Shown: positions 52,626 to 61,022, counted from the stretch's first letter. The stretch: DNA of 64,000 nt from Coriobacteriaceae bacterium AM113-163 (GCA_027673765.1 JAQDWB010000003.1:1-64000), one strand, 5' to 3'. The notes: generated from the sequence alone by a model not told the origin. Numbers and translations: made by a program.

Positions 52626-53510
52626 TTACGAACGCTTGCCGGCAAAGCGCAGTGCCAGCGATTGCAGGCTGGTGGCGGCCAGATTGTTGGTGCAGTCGGG
52701 GTCGCAGCCTTCCAGCCACACGTATACATCCACACGCACGGGCGTGCTACGGTTGGCTCCCTTGGCAGCGGCGGGCAGGCTGCAGATCTTGGTCGTGGCC
52801 TCCTTGAGGCCCACGATACCGGTGTCTTCGTTGTAGTCACAGAAGTTTGAACTGGTCAGCTGGTCAAAATGCACCGTTGTTCCATCGGAGCGGGTACTGT
52901 CGAGCACTAGGTGATTCTGCTCGTTTTCGCCGGCATCCTTGCCATCGAGTGTGTTGTAGCGCGCCTGGGGATTGCGCTCGCCCGAGACCTCAAAGACGTA
53001 CTGGCCCGTAACGGTGTCGCCCCGTCCCGGAGCATAGGTAACCAGGCCCACCCGCAGGGCGGTGGAGATGGGGTTTGCCGGGTCCTGCTCGGTAAAGTCG
53101 ATGCCCGACAGGTACACATCGGTCGCGGCCGAGTTGGTGGCCAGGTACAGGGAGGTCTTGTAGTAGTCGGAATGCTCGGCGGCACCAAACATGCTGGCAA
53201 AGAGCGAGTCCTGGGTGGTTCCGCCGGTAAAGCCCGTTACCTTTTGAAAGCCGTTGAGCACGTTATCGGTCGAGACGGGATCGAGCAGGCCCGAAAAGCT
53301 CAGGCCGGCGTTGGTTTTGTATTCGCCGTCGTACTCGTTGGAGATGAGGAAGGTCACGCCCGTGCCGGCGGCCATCTTGACGTCGGTGATGTGGCGGTTG
53401 GCGTTGTAGATGTACCAGGCATATGTTACGGATCCGGCAGCAGCAAGGGCCACCAGCAACGTGGCGAGCATGCGATTGAACTGTTTTCGCAGCGAGCGCG
53501 CGTCCGACAT
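52626..53510 (-). CDS. SipW-type exported protein A (YAWF family)
   Basis: 294-residue exported protein, first gene of the operon. The N-terminus MSDARSLRKQFNRMLATLLV leads to the signal ending GSVTYAWYIYNANRHI (YAWY near residues 28-31). The mature body is strand-rich with LDPVSTDNVLNGF and TALRVGLVTYAPG, sharing LRVGLV with protein B and others. The C-terminal signature YVWLEGCDPDCTNNL is near residue 270. GGGGAGGGG precedes ATG 53510, and the promoter must lie in 53511-53680. No LPXTG or membrane anchor is seen at the C-terminus. Confidence 0.82.
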   Translation of the reverse strand: MSDARSLRKQFNRMLATLLVALAAAGSVTYAWYIYNANRHITDVKMAAGTGVTFLISNEYDGEYKTNAGLSFSGLLDPVSTDNVLNGFQKVTGFTGGTTQDSLFASMFGAAEHSDYYKTSLYLATNSAATDVYLSGIDFTEQDPANPISTALRVGLVTYAPGRGDTVTGQYVFEVSGERNPQARYNTLDGKDAGENEQNHLVLDSTRSDGTTVHFDQLTSSNFCDYNEDTGIVGLKEATTKICSLPAAAKGANRSTPVRVDVYVWLEGCDPDCTNNLAATSLQSLALRFAGKRS

Positions 53511-53557
53511 GCCCCTCCCCCAGATGCCGCATCGTAAACTACCTGGACACCATTTGC

Positions 53558-53568
53558 CCATAATGGGA
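53558..53568. promoter_or_regulatory. Palindrome upstream of surface-protein operon
   Basis: CCCATAATGGG, an 11-bp dyad about 50 bp upstream of protein A, in the only AT-rich stretch before the operon. Possible operator or promoter element. Confidence 0.3.
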
Positions 53569-53683
53569 ATATTTTACGCGAATGTGCAGTTCATCGGGGG
53601 TACAAACGCGACTTTTCGCGTGCTGCTCGCGCCGCATCGGGGACCGACAGGGTCGCAAGTTGCCACTTTTTAAAAAATAGTTC

Positions 53684-53712
53684 TTGCCAGCGGGTGGGAG
53701 CTCCGTTATATT
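53684..53712 (+). promoter_or_regulatory. Promoter of tRNA-Val
   Basis: -35 TTGCCA (53684-53689), 17-nt spacer, -10 TATATT (53707-53712), 29 nt before the tRNA. It shares the flanking blocks AATAGTTCTTGC and GCTCCGTTAT with the tRNA-Leu promoter. Confidence 0.8.
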
Positions 53713-53741
53713 ATTTCCTGCGCACTCGCGCACCCTTGATC

Positions 53742-53816
53742 GGGCGTTTAGCTCAGGGGGAGAGCGCTTCCCTGACACGGAAGAGGTCAGAAGTTCAAAT
53801 CTTCTAACGCCCACCA
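53742..53816 (+). tRNA. tRNA-Val (GAC)
   Basis: 75-nt tRNA with acceptor GGGCGTT/AACGCCC, D-arm GCTCAGGGGGAGAGC, anticodon loop CTGACAC (anticodon GAC), T-arm GTTCAAATC and encoded CCA. Confidence 0.95.
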
Positions 53817-53823
53817 AATGTTC

Positions 53824-53860
53824 GCAGCTCAGAGGCTTCGCCTCTGAGCTGTTTTGTTTT
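53824..53860 (+). terminator. Terminator of tRNA-Val
   Basis: CAGCTCAGAGGC-TTCG-CCTCTGAGCTG perfect hairpin (reading about 53825-53851), then TTTTGTTTT. Confidence 0.9.
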
Positions 53861-53890
53861 ACGCCGCCAAGCCAAAAGGGCGCCGCAGCA

Positions 53891-54010
53891 CCCAAAGCCG
53901 CCTCGACAACGCCAGCGACCACACCAAGCGAGCCCAAAGTGGTCTCGACAACACCGGAGGCCACCCCCAGCCAAGCCCAAAGTCGCCCAGATAACCCCAG
54001 CGAGCGCCCC
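53891..54010. repeat. Degenerate 42-bp tandem repeat, three units
   Basis: CCCAAAG marks the unit starts at 53891, 53933 and 53976. Units share TCGACAACxCC and CCACxCCxAGC blocks. It lies between the tRNA-Val terminator and the long hairpin element. The first two units read through in one frame as 14-residue Thr/Pro-rich repeats, but there is no start codon. Confidence 0.55.
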
Positions 54011-54060
54011 GATCGGGCCCGAATGGGCCTCGATGCCACATCCGGACAACCTTCCTATAG

Positions 54061-54243
54061 TCAGGTCTAATACTTTTCCGCGAAGTGAACGAGCTTATTT
54101 GGTCCCCCCGAAGCATGCACACTTTTCGAAGCCAAAACCGCAGGATTCTAACGTCAAAACCGCAGGAAATGAGCCGCCAAAAGTGTCGATGCTTCGGGGG
54201 TCTGTTTTGACTCGTTCACTTCGCGGAAAAGTATTAGACCTGA
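54061..54243. repeat. 183-bp MITE-like element with 33-bp perfect inverted ends
   Basis: Perfect 33-bp inverted repeats at 54061-54093 and 54211-54243 (ends TCAGGTCTAATACTTTTCCG). A second, imperfect inverted pair lies inside (54102-54126 and 54179-54202, GAAGCAT core). The loop has two copies of AAAACCGCAGGA (54134-54145, 54156-54167), a 12-mer also found at 3891-3902. No open frame. Confidence 0.8.
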
Positions 54244-54280
54244 AAATAAGGCCGTTAGCCCCCACGACCAACAACCGCCC

Positions 54281-55384
54281 CTACCAATGCCAATGCGCGT
54301 CGATGACGGTTTGCCAAAGCTTAAACCGCTTCGTTTCGACGCGCGCAAGGGCAAGATATCGCTGCTCCTTGCTCATGGGCTTGTTAAAAATGGGTCGCTT
54401 ATTCCGATGCAGTTTCCGTCGGATGCGTTCGCACAGGCGAACGAGCTTTTCGTAGTCGCTTGCCTGGTCAGTCGTCACCGTAAAGTACGCGACCCCATTG
54501 AGCATCTGTAGCTCGTTGCGGCGCTCGGCGTCCTTGTGGATTTTCTCGCTTCCATCATGGATGGCGTCGCTGTCGTAGTCGACCAGCGCGGTAAGCACTT
54601 CGGGCAGCAAGCCTGCCCTTACTTTATCCAGGCCCACCTCTGCTTTCGCCGTTAGCGTTATGTCGGGCGTGCGCTCCAACACGCGCAGTTTGCGGTTGCG
54701 CCCATCGTTGTAACCGTCGCGGATAAAGTATTTCTTGTTCAGCTCGGCCTTGCCCAGCGCAAGCCCACCGCAATGTGCAGGCAACGACATAAACATGCAA
54801 AGCCCCGACTCCCTTGGAGATCGCGAGCCCTCCACCACATACGGAAGCAACGCCTTCGCCTTGGCGGCGCCTCTCACCTTTGACGCCCGGTCAAGATACG
54901 CCGCGATGAGCTCCTTGGTCGTGAGCCTGCCATCGCGCATGCCCGCATCCCTGCTTGTTACCCCACCGGGAGCAAGGTTATCCAGCCGATAGTCCGATGT
55001 CATGGCATAGCCGGCATAGATGGCAGCCGCCGCATCACCATCGTGCGCAGCTTGCAAAAACGCCAGCTCGGGAGAGCACACATACGCATCCAGGTCGCCC
55101 ATCCAGTGGCCCAGCGAGATAAACGAACCCGCCGGGAGCTCGTTGGTACACAGGTGCGTCTTAACGTGCTGGCTCCGCCGACGGTCGGCGCGCGACGGCA
55201 CCAGCAAATCCAGCGTATCGATCCCCAGGTCATAGCGATCGATAACCTCCTGCGCCTCTTGGTCCAGGAGCGCGCAGGCGCCTGCAATCGACACGACCCC
55301 TGATTCCGAATCCCCAAATCGAGGGTTCGGCATGTGCGCCAAAAGCGCCAGCGCAGCGTTATGTGAAACGATAAAGTACCTCAT
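54281..55384 (-). CDS. Hypothetical protein with Vsr/DUF559-like C-terminal region
   Basis: 367-residue protein starting MRYFIVSHNAALALLAHM; no clear family for the first ~240 residues. Residues about 270-330 read VDYDSDAIHDGSEKIHKDAERRNEL, then a strand VAYFTVTTDQASDYEKL. This resembles the D-x-D...H...D-x-x-R core of Vsr/DUF559 PD-(D/E)XK-like nucleases. This is a weak, by-eye match. Such proteins in actinobacteria are often linked to toxin-antitoxin or defence loci, but no partner is adjacent. Start is the first ATG; it lies divergent from the DUF5710 gene. Confidence 0.6.
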   Translation of the reverse strand: MRYFIVSHNAALALLAHMPNPRFGDSESGVVSIAGACALLDQEAQEVIDRYDLGIDTLDLLVPSRADRRRSQHVKTHLCTNELPAGSFISLGHWMGDLDAYVCSPELAFLQAAHDGDAAAAIYAGYAMTSDYRLDNLAPGGVTSRDAGMRDGRLTTKELIAAYLDRASKVRGAAKAKALLPYVVEGSRSPRESGLCMFMSLPAHCGGLALGKAELNKKYFIRDGYNDGRNRKLRVLERTPDITLTAKAEVGLDKVRAGLLPEVLTALVDYDSDAIHDGSEKIHKDAERRNELQMLNGVAYFTVTTDQASDYEKLVRLCERIRRKLHRNKRPIFNKPMSKEQRYLALARVETKRFKLWQTVIDAHWHW

Positions 55385-55786
55385 GGCGCGAAGATAGCAC
55401 GCGCGTCGGCAGCCGCTGGCGGTCCCGCTAAGTTTTCGGCAAACGACCGGCGGTTTTTCGCCGTGACGCGTCCAAAGTGCTCATTCGTCGACGTCTAGCT
55501 GCAAATCCGTCAAGCTTTTGGCAAGGTTGCCGCTCAACTGACCAAAAGCTGACCATGCACTTGCCCAAATGCTTGACGGCACGCCCCCGTCAAAACGCCC
55601 CGCGACTTCTTGGACGGTCGAAGCATCCATCCAGCGACCGCACGCCACGCTGCAATCGCCTCGTTAAGACAGCAGACACCACCGGCCGTCAGCTCAAACA
55701 CCGCCGGCCCGAGTCGTGCGCATCGAGCACCCAGCGCTGGGGTATCCTTGGAGCACATGCACCGCAAGCCACACAAAGGAGCCGCC
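55385..55786. other. Divergent intergenic region with repeat modules
   Basis: No gene seen. Inverted repeat CCGTCAAGCTTTTGG (55507-55521) with CCAAATGCTTGACGG (55564-55578, 14 of 15 matching) encloses CTGACCAAAAGCTGACCA (55538-55555). The same two modules occur in swapped order at 23107-23148. Probably holds both promoters. Confidence 0.6.
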
Positions 55787-56485
55787 ATGCGCACCGAGCT
55801 CGATGTTCCCTTTTCGCACAAAGACGAGGCCAAGGCCCTGGGCGCCAAGTGGGACCGGGCCAAGAAGATCTGGTACGTGCCCGATGGCGTCAACCCCGAG
55901 CCCTTTGCCGCATGGCTGCCCGGCGTGGATCGCTCCGACCCCAGCGCGCCCTACATCTACCTGGTGCTGGGCAAGCGCGAATGTTGGAAGTGCCACGAGC
56001 AGACAACGGTCGCGGCCTTTGGCATTCCGTATTGGGCGGCCGAGGACTCGGGCAGCAAGGCCGCGCCCAGCGCTGCGCCCGCCATGGACGACACGGGCCA
56101 CATCGTAATCGACACCGCCCGCGCCAACGCCGTAGCCATCGTCCCCGCGCTGGGCTGCGTGCCGGCCGAAATCCGCGACTACCTACGCGAGCGCTGCGGC
56201 TACAAGCCTGTAACGTCGCGCACCACCAAGACCGTATCGCTCGCCAGCACCTGCACCGGCTGCGGCGCGCTGCAAGGCAGCCATTACCTGTTCGAGGAGC
56301 CCACGTCGCCGTTTGCGCTCACGGCCATCAACAAGCTGCCCGCGCTGGAGTTCGTGCGCGTGGAAGTCGCCGGCGTCTATGGAATCCCCGCCACCCAAGG
56401 CGACTTTGACCAGGCGCTCTTCACCTGGGCACGCGACCACCACACCCAGTTCCACAAGAGCCTGTTCGAGGGGATCTACCTGTAG
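55787..56485 (+). CDS. DUF5710-domain protein
   Basis: 232-residue cytosolic protein. The N-terminus MRTELDVPFSHKDEAKALGA followed by KWDRAKKIWYVPDG is the DUF5710 motif, found fused to primases, topoisomerases and plasmid proteins and thought to bind nucleic acid. A middle CxxC (KRECWKCHEQ) and a second CTGCG pair (ASTCTGCGALQGSHY) could form a zinc site. AAAGGAG lies 6 nt before the ATG; a longer frame to 55610 has no SD. It stands alone on the plus strand in an accessory region. The function is unknown. Confidence 0.75.
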   Translation: MRTELDVPFSHKDEAKALGAKWDRAKKIWYVPDGVNPEPFAAWLPGVDRSDPSAPYIYLVLGKRECWKCHEQTTVAAFGIPYWAAEDSGSKAAPSAAPAMDDTGHIVIDTARANAVAIVPALGCVPAEIRDYLRERCGYKPVTSRTTKTVSLASTCTGCGALQGSHYLFEEPTSPFALTAINKLPALEFVRVEVAGVYGIPATQGDFDQALFTWARDHHTQFHKSLFEGIYL

Positions 56486-56492
56486 GGCAAAG

Positions 56493-56551
56493 CTCGAAAA
56501 TCGAGTCCAGATTTCCTCGAAAATCGAGTGTGGAAATCCTCGAAAATCGAG
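56493..56551. repeat. Three 23-bp tandem repeats of a palindrome
   Basis: CTCGAAAATCGAG occurs at 56493-56505, 56516-56528 and 56539-56551 with exact 23-bp period. Each unit is a dyad (CTCGA-AAA-TCGAG). The flanks of units 1 and 2 are TCCAGATTTC and TGTGGAAATC. Located 8 bp after the DUF5710 stop. Confidence 0.85.
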
Positions 56552-56635
56552 TATGCGCAGGTAACTGAATTGTTGGTGTAACGCAGAAAATGTCGAATCA
56601 CCGAGTTTGCCCGACTAGATATTCAGTCTTCGAAG

Positions 56636-56917
56636 CTATGACTCCGCATCGTCATAGGTAATGGCGCATTCGCAGATTGGGCATTGTTGAGGATAGATTG
56701 GGAGACGCAAGCCTGTTCGAGCCCGCGGGTCGGTAGCGTGTTTGTCGCGGGCGTCGATGAAGCTGATGTCTAGGCATGGGAGGTCTGCGCCGCAGCGAGG
56801 GCAGGGCAGGCAGATTTGGCTGCAGGTGGCCTCGATGAGCGGAAACAGGCTCCGGTCCATTAACGCTCGCGGTAGGTTTCCGTACACACCTCGCGCGATA
56901 TCACTTCGCCATCCCAT
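56636..56917 (-). CDS. Small zinc-ribbon protein
   Basis: 93-residue protein with two CxxC motifs, CPRC in LPCPRCGADLPC (about residues 39-42) and CPIC in QQCPICECAITYD, giving a likely zinc ribbon. The first part (MGWRSDIARGVYGNLPRALM) is helical. GGGAAAGGGGAG precedes the ATG. It lies downstream of the HNH gene on the same strand (119 bp gap) and may be cotranscribed with it. The function is unknown; a nucleic-acid-binding accessory role is a guess. Confidence 0.7.
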   Translation of the reverse strand: MGWRSDIARGVYGNLPRALMDRSLFPLIEATCSQICLPCPRCGADLPCLDISFIDARDKHATDPRARTGLRLPIYPQQCPICECAITYDDAES

Positions 56918-57035
56918 GGTCTCCCCTTTCCCGTTTTAACTGTTGAGGAAAGGATGGCAGGATCGCGCAGCACTCGATGCGGAGCGGCGCGATCCGATCA
57001 ATCGACATGATTGGACTGCGACAGGCCGCACCCGC

Positions 57036-58118
57036 CTAATACGGAGCAACGGCTTCCGCCCGACGTCGCGATTCCGAGAAATCGAACTCGGCGCGATGAG
57101 CCTCAAGGAAACGGGCGTTGGGGCGCAGGCGATGTTCGTCCGGCTCGCGCAACACCGAGCCCGCAAACGTCGCATAATCCGTATGCTGTAGAAGGTACGA
57201 CCCGCAAAGTTGATAGTCGCCGCGCACCAGCTTAAACGAAATCAGATGCGCATCGAACAGCGAGTGCAGATCACGGCGCAGCAGAATACCGTTGCTGACA
57301 ACCTGCGACTTGGGACCCGAGTAATTCTCGATATGCGCGGCTTCGAGCGCTTCGCTGACGTTACAGCCCGAGACAGCGCATCGACCGGTATAGGCCTCAA
57401 AGAGCTGCGTGCGGAAACGCTGCTGGCCGATTCGCTCGCGACGCAGCGCGTAGCGAATCTTTTCATCGTCGTTCATCGGAGCGCCGGAAAACTCCGCCGC
57501 GATCGGATCGTCCTTCATGTAGCTCATATCGGGGATGAAACGCGCATCGGGCCCGCCCTTGTGAACGGGACCGTGCAGCACAAACCAGCCGTTCTCCGGC
57601 TCGTAACGCTCAACGAACGCCAGGCCCAGCACCTTGTAGCCAGCGCCCGTTGCAAAGAACACACCAACGGGAACGCCGCACTCCATGCAGTTGATCATCT
57701 TTTGGTTGTAGCCCTGATCGCGCCAGCTGTCGACCGAAGCACTTTGCGATGAGTACTTGAACACCCACGTGCCGTCCTCAAGATAGAGCGGTGGAACATC
57801 GGAATAACTCCCACTTGTAGAGCTATGCACCGAAAGCGCAAAGGTCTTTTCTACCGGATGCTTGATGCGTCTACGACCCGGCCAGTAGATGCCCGAATCG
57901 CGCGAGACGGGAAAGGGCTTTGAATCGATCGTTAAGCGGTTGGAATATTGAGGGTCATCGGCTTTGGTGTGATGAGGAAGATTCTTCCAAATCTCGCCAC
58001 GCTGTTCCTCACGCAAGAACCACTCCCAAGCCAAAACATACTCAGACGGCACAAGGCTACAAGCACGGTCAAAACTCGGCAGAGTTATCAGCGGAACACT
58101 AGAAGGGATGCCGTCCAT
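57036..58118 (-). CDS. HNH endonuclease-domain protein
   Basis: 360-residue protein. The C-terminal HNH domain (about residues 235-310) shows RFRTQLFEAYTGRCAVSGC, the NVSEALEAAHIENY histidine, and the SNGILLRRDLHSLFDAHLI ending that coordinates metal and zinc. The N-terminal ~220 residues are beta-rich and not recognised; proteins of this layout can carry an SRA-like or other DNA-modification reader. ATG 58118 has GGAGG 5-6 nt upstream; the ATG at 58148 lacks it. Could act in restriction of modified or foreign DNA. Neighbours include a zinc-ribbon protein and a Vsr-like protein. Confidence 0.8.
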   Translation of the reverse strand: MDGIPSSVPLITLPSFDRACSLVPSEYVLAWEWFLREEQRGEIWKNLPHHTKADDPQYSNRLTIDSKPFPVSRDSGIYWPGRRRIKHPVEKTFALSVHSSTSGSYSDVPPLYLEDGTWVFKYSSQSASVDSWRDQGYNQKMINCMECGVPVGVFFATGAGYKVLGLAFVERYEPENGWFVLHGPVHKGGPDARFIPDMSYMKDDPIAAEFSGAPMNDDEKIRYALRRERIGQQRFRTQLFEAYTGRCAVSGCNVSEALEAAHIENYSGPKSQVVSNGILLRRDLHSLFDAHLISFKLVRGDYQLCGSYLLQHTDYATFAGSVLREPDEHRLRPNARFLEAHRAEFDFSESRRRAEAVAPY

Positions 58119-58203
58119 AAGGAACCTCCAGAAAGAACAGTTCCCCACATTATCGCCGATCTTCGCATCTCAAATGCAGCCGATTTGCGCAAAGCAACCG
58201 CAT

Positions 58204-58238
58204 AAGATAGGGGCCACTTCGATTGAAGCGACCCCTAT
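58204..58238 (-). terminator. Terminator-like hairpin of exported protein E gene
   Basis: GATAGGGGTCGCTTC-AATC-GAAGTGGCCCCTATC on the minus strand, 27 bp after the stop; only a short T-run (CTTA), so possibly Rho-assisted. Confidence 0.55.
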
Positions 58239-58264
58239 CAGGCAAATTAAGTTGTGGCTTGGCC

Positions 58265-59215
58265 CTACTTAGAGTCAGGAACGATACCGACCAAACTAAC
58301 GGTGACATCAAAGGTCGGAGCAGTGGTGTTCTTGCCCTGCTCGGACCAGTTTTGGCAGTCGGAGTCGGTGCCTTCCATCCAGATGACAATCTTCATGTTC
58401 GTGCCGTTGTAATCGACGCTCGAAGCGACCTTTTGCGCGTTGCCGCTCGGCTTAACGTAGGCTTCGCCCGTTTTCGTGGCACCCCAGTTATTGCCGTTTT
58501 GATCGAGCAAATCAGTGCCAGAAAGGTGCAAATATGTAGGAGCAACAACCTTGCTCAGAGATTCAGAGTCGACGCACGACCACCCCGCAACGGCAATCAC
58601 ATCGTTACCCGTATCGGTTATCGAGGGAGCAGCTGGCGCATAGACAACGCGCAGCTCGCCGTTGATTACAATGCCGATGCGCAGGCTGCCTTTGATTTTG
58701 TCAAACCATTTCTGCGTGCCGCCATGCTGCGTAATCGTAATGGGCGAGCCGTTGCTCGCGTCCAAATACACGTCGGCAACGCCCGTGTTCGCCACGGTAT
58801 ACAGCGTGTAATTCGCAACGGTGAATGCATAGTAATCGTTGCCTTGAATGGTGTACTTTCCGGGAGCCTCACCCGAAATAAATGTGTCGACCTTTTGATA
58901 GGTGCTCACATTAACGCCCTGCCAGCCTTGGGGAACGTACCAGTTTTTAGCATCGTTCGTCGATGACGGGCTAATCTCATGACCGGTTGCAGAAGCAACC
59001 GTGGAGGTGTCGGAGCCGTGGTCGGGTGTATCGCCCTCAACGATTTGGAGCACCATGCCATTCGCTTGAGCGGAAATGGTGCTGGTAGTCGCATGAACTC
59101 TACTATTTGTGACAAACCATGCGTAGGTGGTTGCAGAAAGCGCCACCGCCGAGACGACGACGGTCAACGCCGCGCCAACAAGCTGCACCTTAAGCCTCTT
59201 TACTGAATCGTGCAT
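58265..59215 (-). CDS. SipW-type exported protein E (YAWF family)
   Basis: 316-residue exported protein. MHDSVKRLKVQLVGAALTVV leads to the signal ending SATTYAWFVTNSRV (YAWF near residues 31-34). The mature part includes STISAQANGMVLQI and GSLRIGIVINGELRVVY, the latter like LRVGLV in proteins A, B and F. The C-terminal signature is IVIWMEGTDSDCQNW. It follows a terminator after protein F, so it is probably separate or weakly read through. It lies outside the peptidase/ATPase operon by about 5 kb, but the signal and signature tie it to the same system. Confidence 0.82.
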   Translation of the reverse strand: MHDSVKRLKVQLVGAALTVVVSAVALSATTYAWFVTNSRVHATTSTISAQANGMVLQIVEGDTPDHGSDTSTVASATGHEISPSSTNDAKNWYVPQGWQGVNVSTYQKVDTFISGEAPGKYTIQGNDYYAFTVANYTLYTVANTGVADVYLDASNGSPITITQHGGTQKWFDKIKGSLRIGIVINGELRVVYAPAAPSITDTGNDVIAVAGWSCVDSESLSKVVAPTYLHLSGTDLLDQNGNNWGATKTGEAYVKPSGNAQKVASSVDYNGTNMKIVIWMEGTDSDCQNWSEQGKNTTAPTFDVTVSLVGIVPDSK

Positions 59216-59239
59216 CTCCGTCGCCTCCCTTCGTTACGG

Positions 59240-59275
59240 AAAAGGGCAGGATCCCGGGCTGGGGACCTGCCCTCG
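59240..59275 (-). terminator. Terminator of exported protein F gene
   Basis: Minus-strand AGGGCAGG / CCTGCCCT with inner GC pairs and TTTTCC tail, 30 bp after the stop. Confidence 0.75.
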
Positions 59276-59303
59276 TTTATAACCTAACGCTGCCGATCAA
59301 ATG

Positions 59304-60068
59304 CTACTTGTTCTGGGCGTCAGCCTCAAACTGAACAGTAATGTTTTTCGTAGACGCGAGCTGCTTCAGATTGTTCGTATAAATCTGGTCGTCAGAGCCC
59401 TCGTAGAAGAGATAGAGATCAACTTCCTTATCCACATCATGGGTAACATCTTCGGCCAAAACTCCTGCAGCCGCTCCAGAGCCATACTTAAAAGAGCCGT
59501 TAATGTCGTAAACCTCCCAATGAGTATCATCGACATAGACAAGGACGCGGAGGGCAGAGTTAAGCTTGGAATCAGAAGTGGTCTTTCCAGCCGTAACCGC
59601 GTGGACTCGCAGGTTCTTAAGATCCTGGCCGCGAGAAGAGATATTAAAGACCTCTTTCACCGCATAGTCACCCGCAACGGCATCATCACGCGAGCCGGTG
59701 CCGTTTACAAGCTTAAGGCCTTCCGAATTCACCATGTATCCATCGGCGGTCACCATCTGGCCGTACCCGTACGCAAACTTACCCTTGGGTGCAGCGTCCG
59801 TTGGATTCTCACCGAAAGTTGCCGGATAAAGCGCCTTGCCAACGTTATCAGTCGCCGTAGCTTCGGTGCTGTTTACGCCCACGGCGGTATCGTTGTACTC
59901 AATCGTCATAAACGCAGCGTTCGACTGAGCGGAAATGGTGTTCGTGTTCGCCTTGACGGTATTGTTCGTCACAAACCATGCGAACGTGGCAGAGCCCAAC
60001 GCTACGGCTGCTACCAGCACCATGGCGATGGCGGCGCCCATCTGCTTTTTTAATGCCTTGGTATCCAT
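59304..60068 (-). CDS. SipW-type exported protein F (YAWF family)
   Basis: 254-residue exported protein. MDTKALKKQMGAAIAMVLVA gives the signal, ending GSATFAWFVTNNTVKANTN (FAWF near residues 30-33). NTISAQSNAAFMTIEY matches STISAQANGMVLQI of protein E. The body contains ALRVLVYVDDTHW, and the C-terminal region has YLFYEGSDDQIYTNNL, a Cys-less variant of the EG-x-D signature. AAAGGGG precedes ATG 60068; the longer frame to 60272 has no SD. It is the closest relative of protein E and followed by its own terminator. Confidence 0.82.
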   Translation of the reverse strand: MDTKALKKQMGAAIAMVLVAAVALGSATFAWFVTNNTVKANTNTISAQSNAAFMTIEYNDTAVGVNSTEATATDNVGKALYPATFGENPTDAAPKGKFAYGYGQMVTADGYMVNSEGLKLVNGTGSRDDAVAGDYAVKEVFNISSRGQDLKNLRVHAVTAGKTTSDSKLNSALRVLVYVDDTHWEVYDINGSFKYGSGAAAGVLAEDVTHDVDKEVDLYLFYEGSDDQIYTNNLKQLASTKNITVQFEADAQNK

Positions 60069-60465
60069 GCGGACCCCTTTCTTTCCCCATTCATCCCAGA
60101 TGACCCTCGAGAAGCCCGGAAGGGGAGCCCGCGCTTTCGTGTTGGATGTTGCTTGCCCATCCTTTAGACATGGAATTGAGAATACCATAATTCTTACGAT
60201 TTCCTTATGAGTTTTCGGCAGCCCACATTCCGGCAGATTCATAGGTCTACCTCGGGTTATATGTGGTGCCATGTGAACATCGTTTACCTTATTTGATCTC
60301 TATCCCGCAAAGCCGTAAGTCCCTCTTAAGCCTTGCGACCGCAGCGCCACGTCATCGCATACATCCACTCTCCGCCAAGCTTCGCCCTAGCCCTTCCCCA
60401 CTCGCTATACTGGTGTGGCACGTGTCGTTTTTGCCTGCTAAACGGGCTATTTGTTGGGAGGGCTC
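60069..60465. other. Divergent intergenic region upstream of exported protein F
   Basis: 397 bp without a gene. The segment 60160-60310 is AT-richer and should hold the promoter of the minus-strand gene (a TATTCT-like -10 near 60180). No convincing repeat or riboswitch seen. Confidence 0.4.
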
Positions 60466-60978
60466 ATGCCTGCCGCCAATCAACCCAAGGGAAGCGTTTC
60501 CACCGGATCAATCAAACCGGTGACGCGCAAGGCCGTTCGCTGTCAGCGCGAAGTCGCCTGGCTGGTCACGCAAGCGGCCGGCAAGCTCGTCGCCACCACC
60601 GACGACGTCAATGCGCCCACGCCCAGCTTTGTACTGGCGGCGGCATTGTCGTACACCCGCAAGCAAGAGCAGGCTGCTCAGGACCGTGGCGCCGCGATCG
60701 ACTACGAGGCCGTCATGGGTCCCGACCTCGTGAGCTTTTGTGCGGCTGCGGGGCTGCCCGCGGCGCCCAACGCGCTTTCGGACGCGGGCTACATGTTCAC
60801 CCTCTCGGGCGCGGATCTGATCCGCGACCTTTATGCCTACTGCGGCGACCTGGGCGAGCACACGGAAAACGCGGCGCAGGTCAAGCCAGGCTACGCGATC
60901 AAACTCGCGCTGCGACTGTTCCTGCTGGACGACGCCGCTGGCAGCGTCACCCCCTTCAAAGACAACGCCTCCGCATAG
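60466..60978 (+). CDS. Hypothetical protein, 170 aa
   Basis: 170-residue soluble protein beginning MPAANQPKGSVSTGS, without a recognised family. It is mainly helical, with VAWLVTQAAGKLVATTDDVN, FVLAAALSYTRKQEQAAQD and a C-terminal helix YAIKLALRLFLLDDAAG. No signal peptide, despite lying between exported protein genes. GGGAGGG precedes ATG 60466. It shares a bidirectional terminator (60981-61022) with the convergent gene at 61027. Codon use matches the surrounding genes. Confidence 0.7.
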   Translation: MPAANQPKGSVSTGSIKPVTRKAVRCQREVAWLVTQAAGKLVATTDDVNAPTPSFVLAAALSYTRKQEQAAQDRGAAIDYEAVMGPDLVSFCAAAGLPAAPNALSDAGYMFTLSGADLIRDLYAYCGDLGEHTENAAQVKPGYAIKLALRLFLLDDAAGSVTPFKDNASA

Positions 60979-60980
60979 CA

Positions 60981-61022
60981 AAAGCGCCGGGCCGGGAAAT
61001 CAATCCTGGCCCGGCGCTTGTT
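60981..61022. terminator. Bidirectional terminator
   Basis: AAGCGCCGGGCC-GGGAAATCAATCC-TGGCCCGGCGCTT hairpin between two convergent genes. Confidence 0.8.

Noticed and set aside
53684..54070. 128-codon open frame starting near the tRNA-Val promoter
   Set aside because: It passes through the tRNA and its terminator; only the Thr/Pro repeat part looks protein-like and it has no start.
56493..56551. Possible CRISPR array
   Set aside because: Repeats are 13-bp dyads with 10-nt spacers, only three units, and no cas genes nearby.
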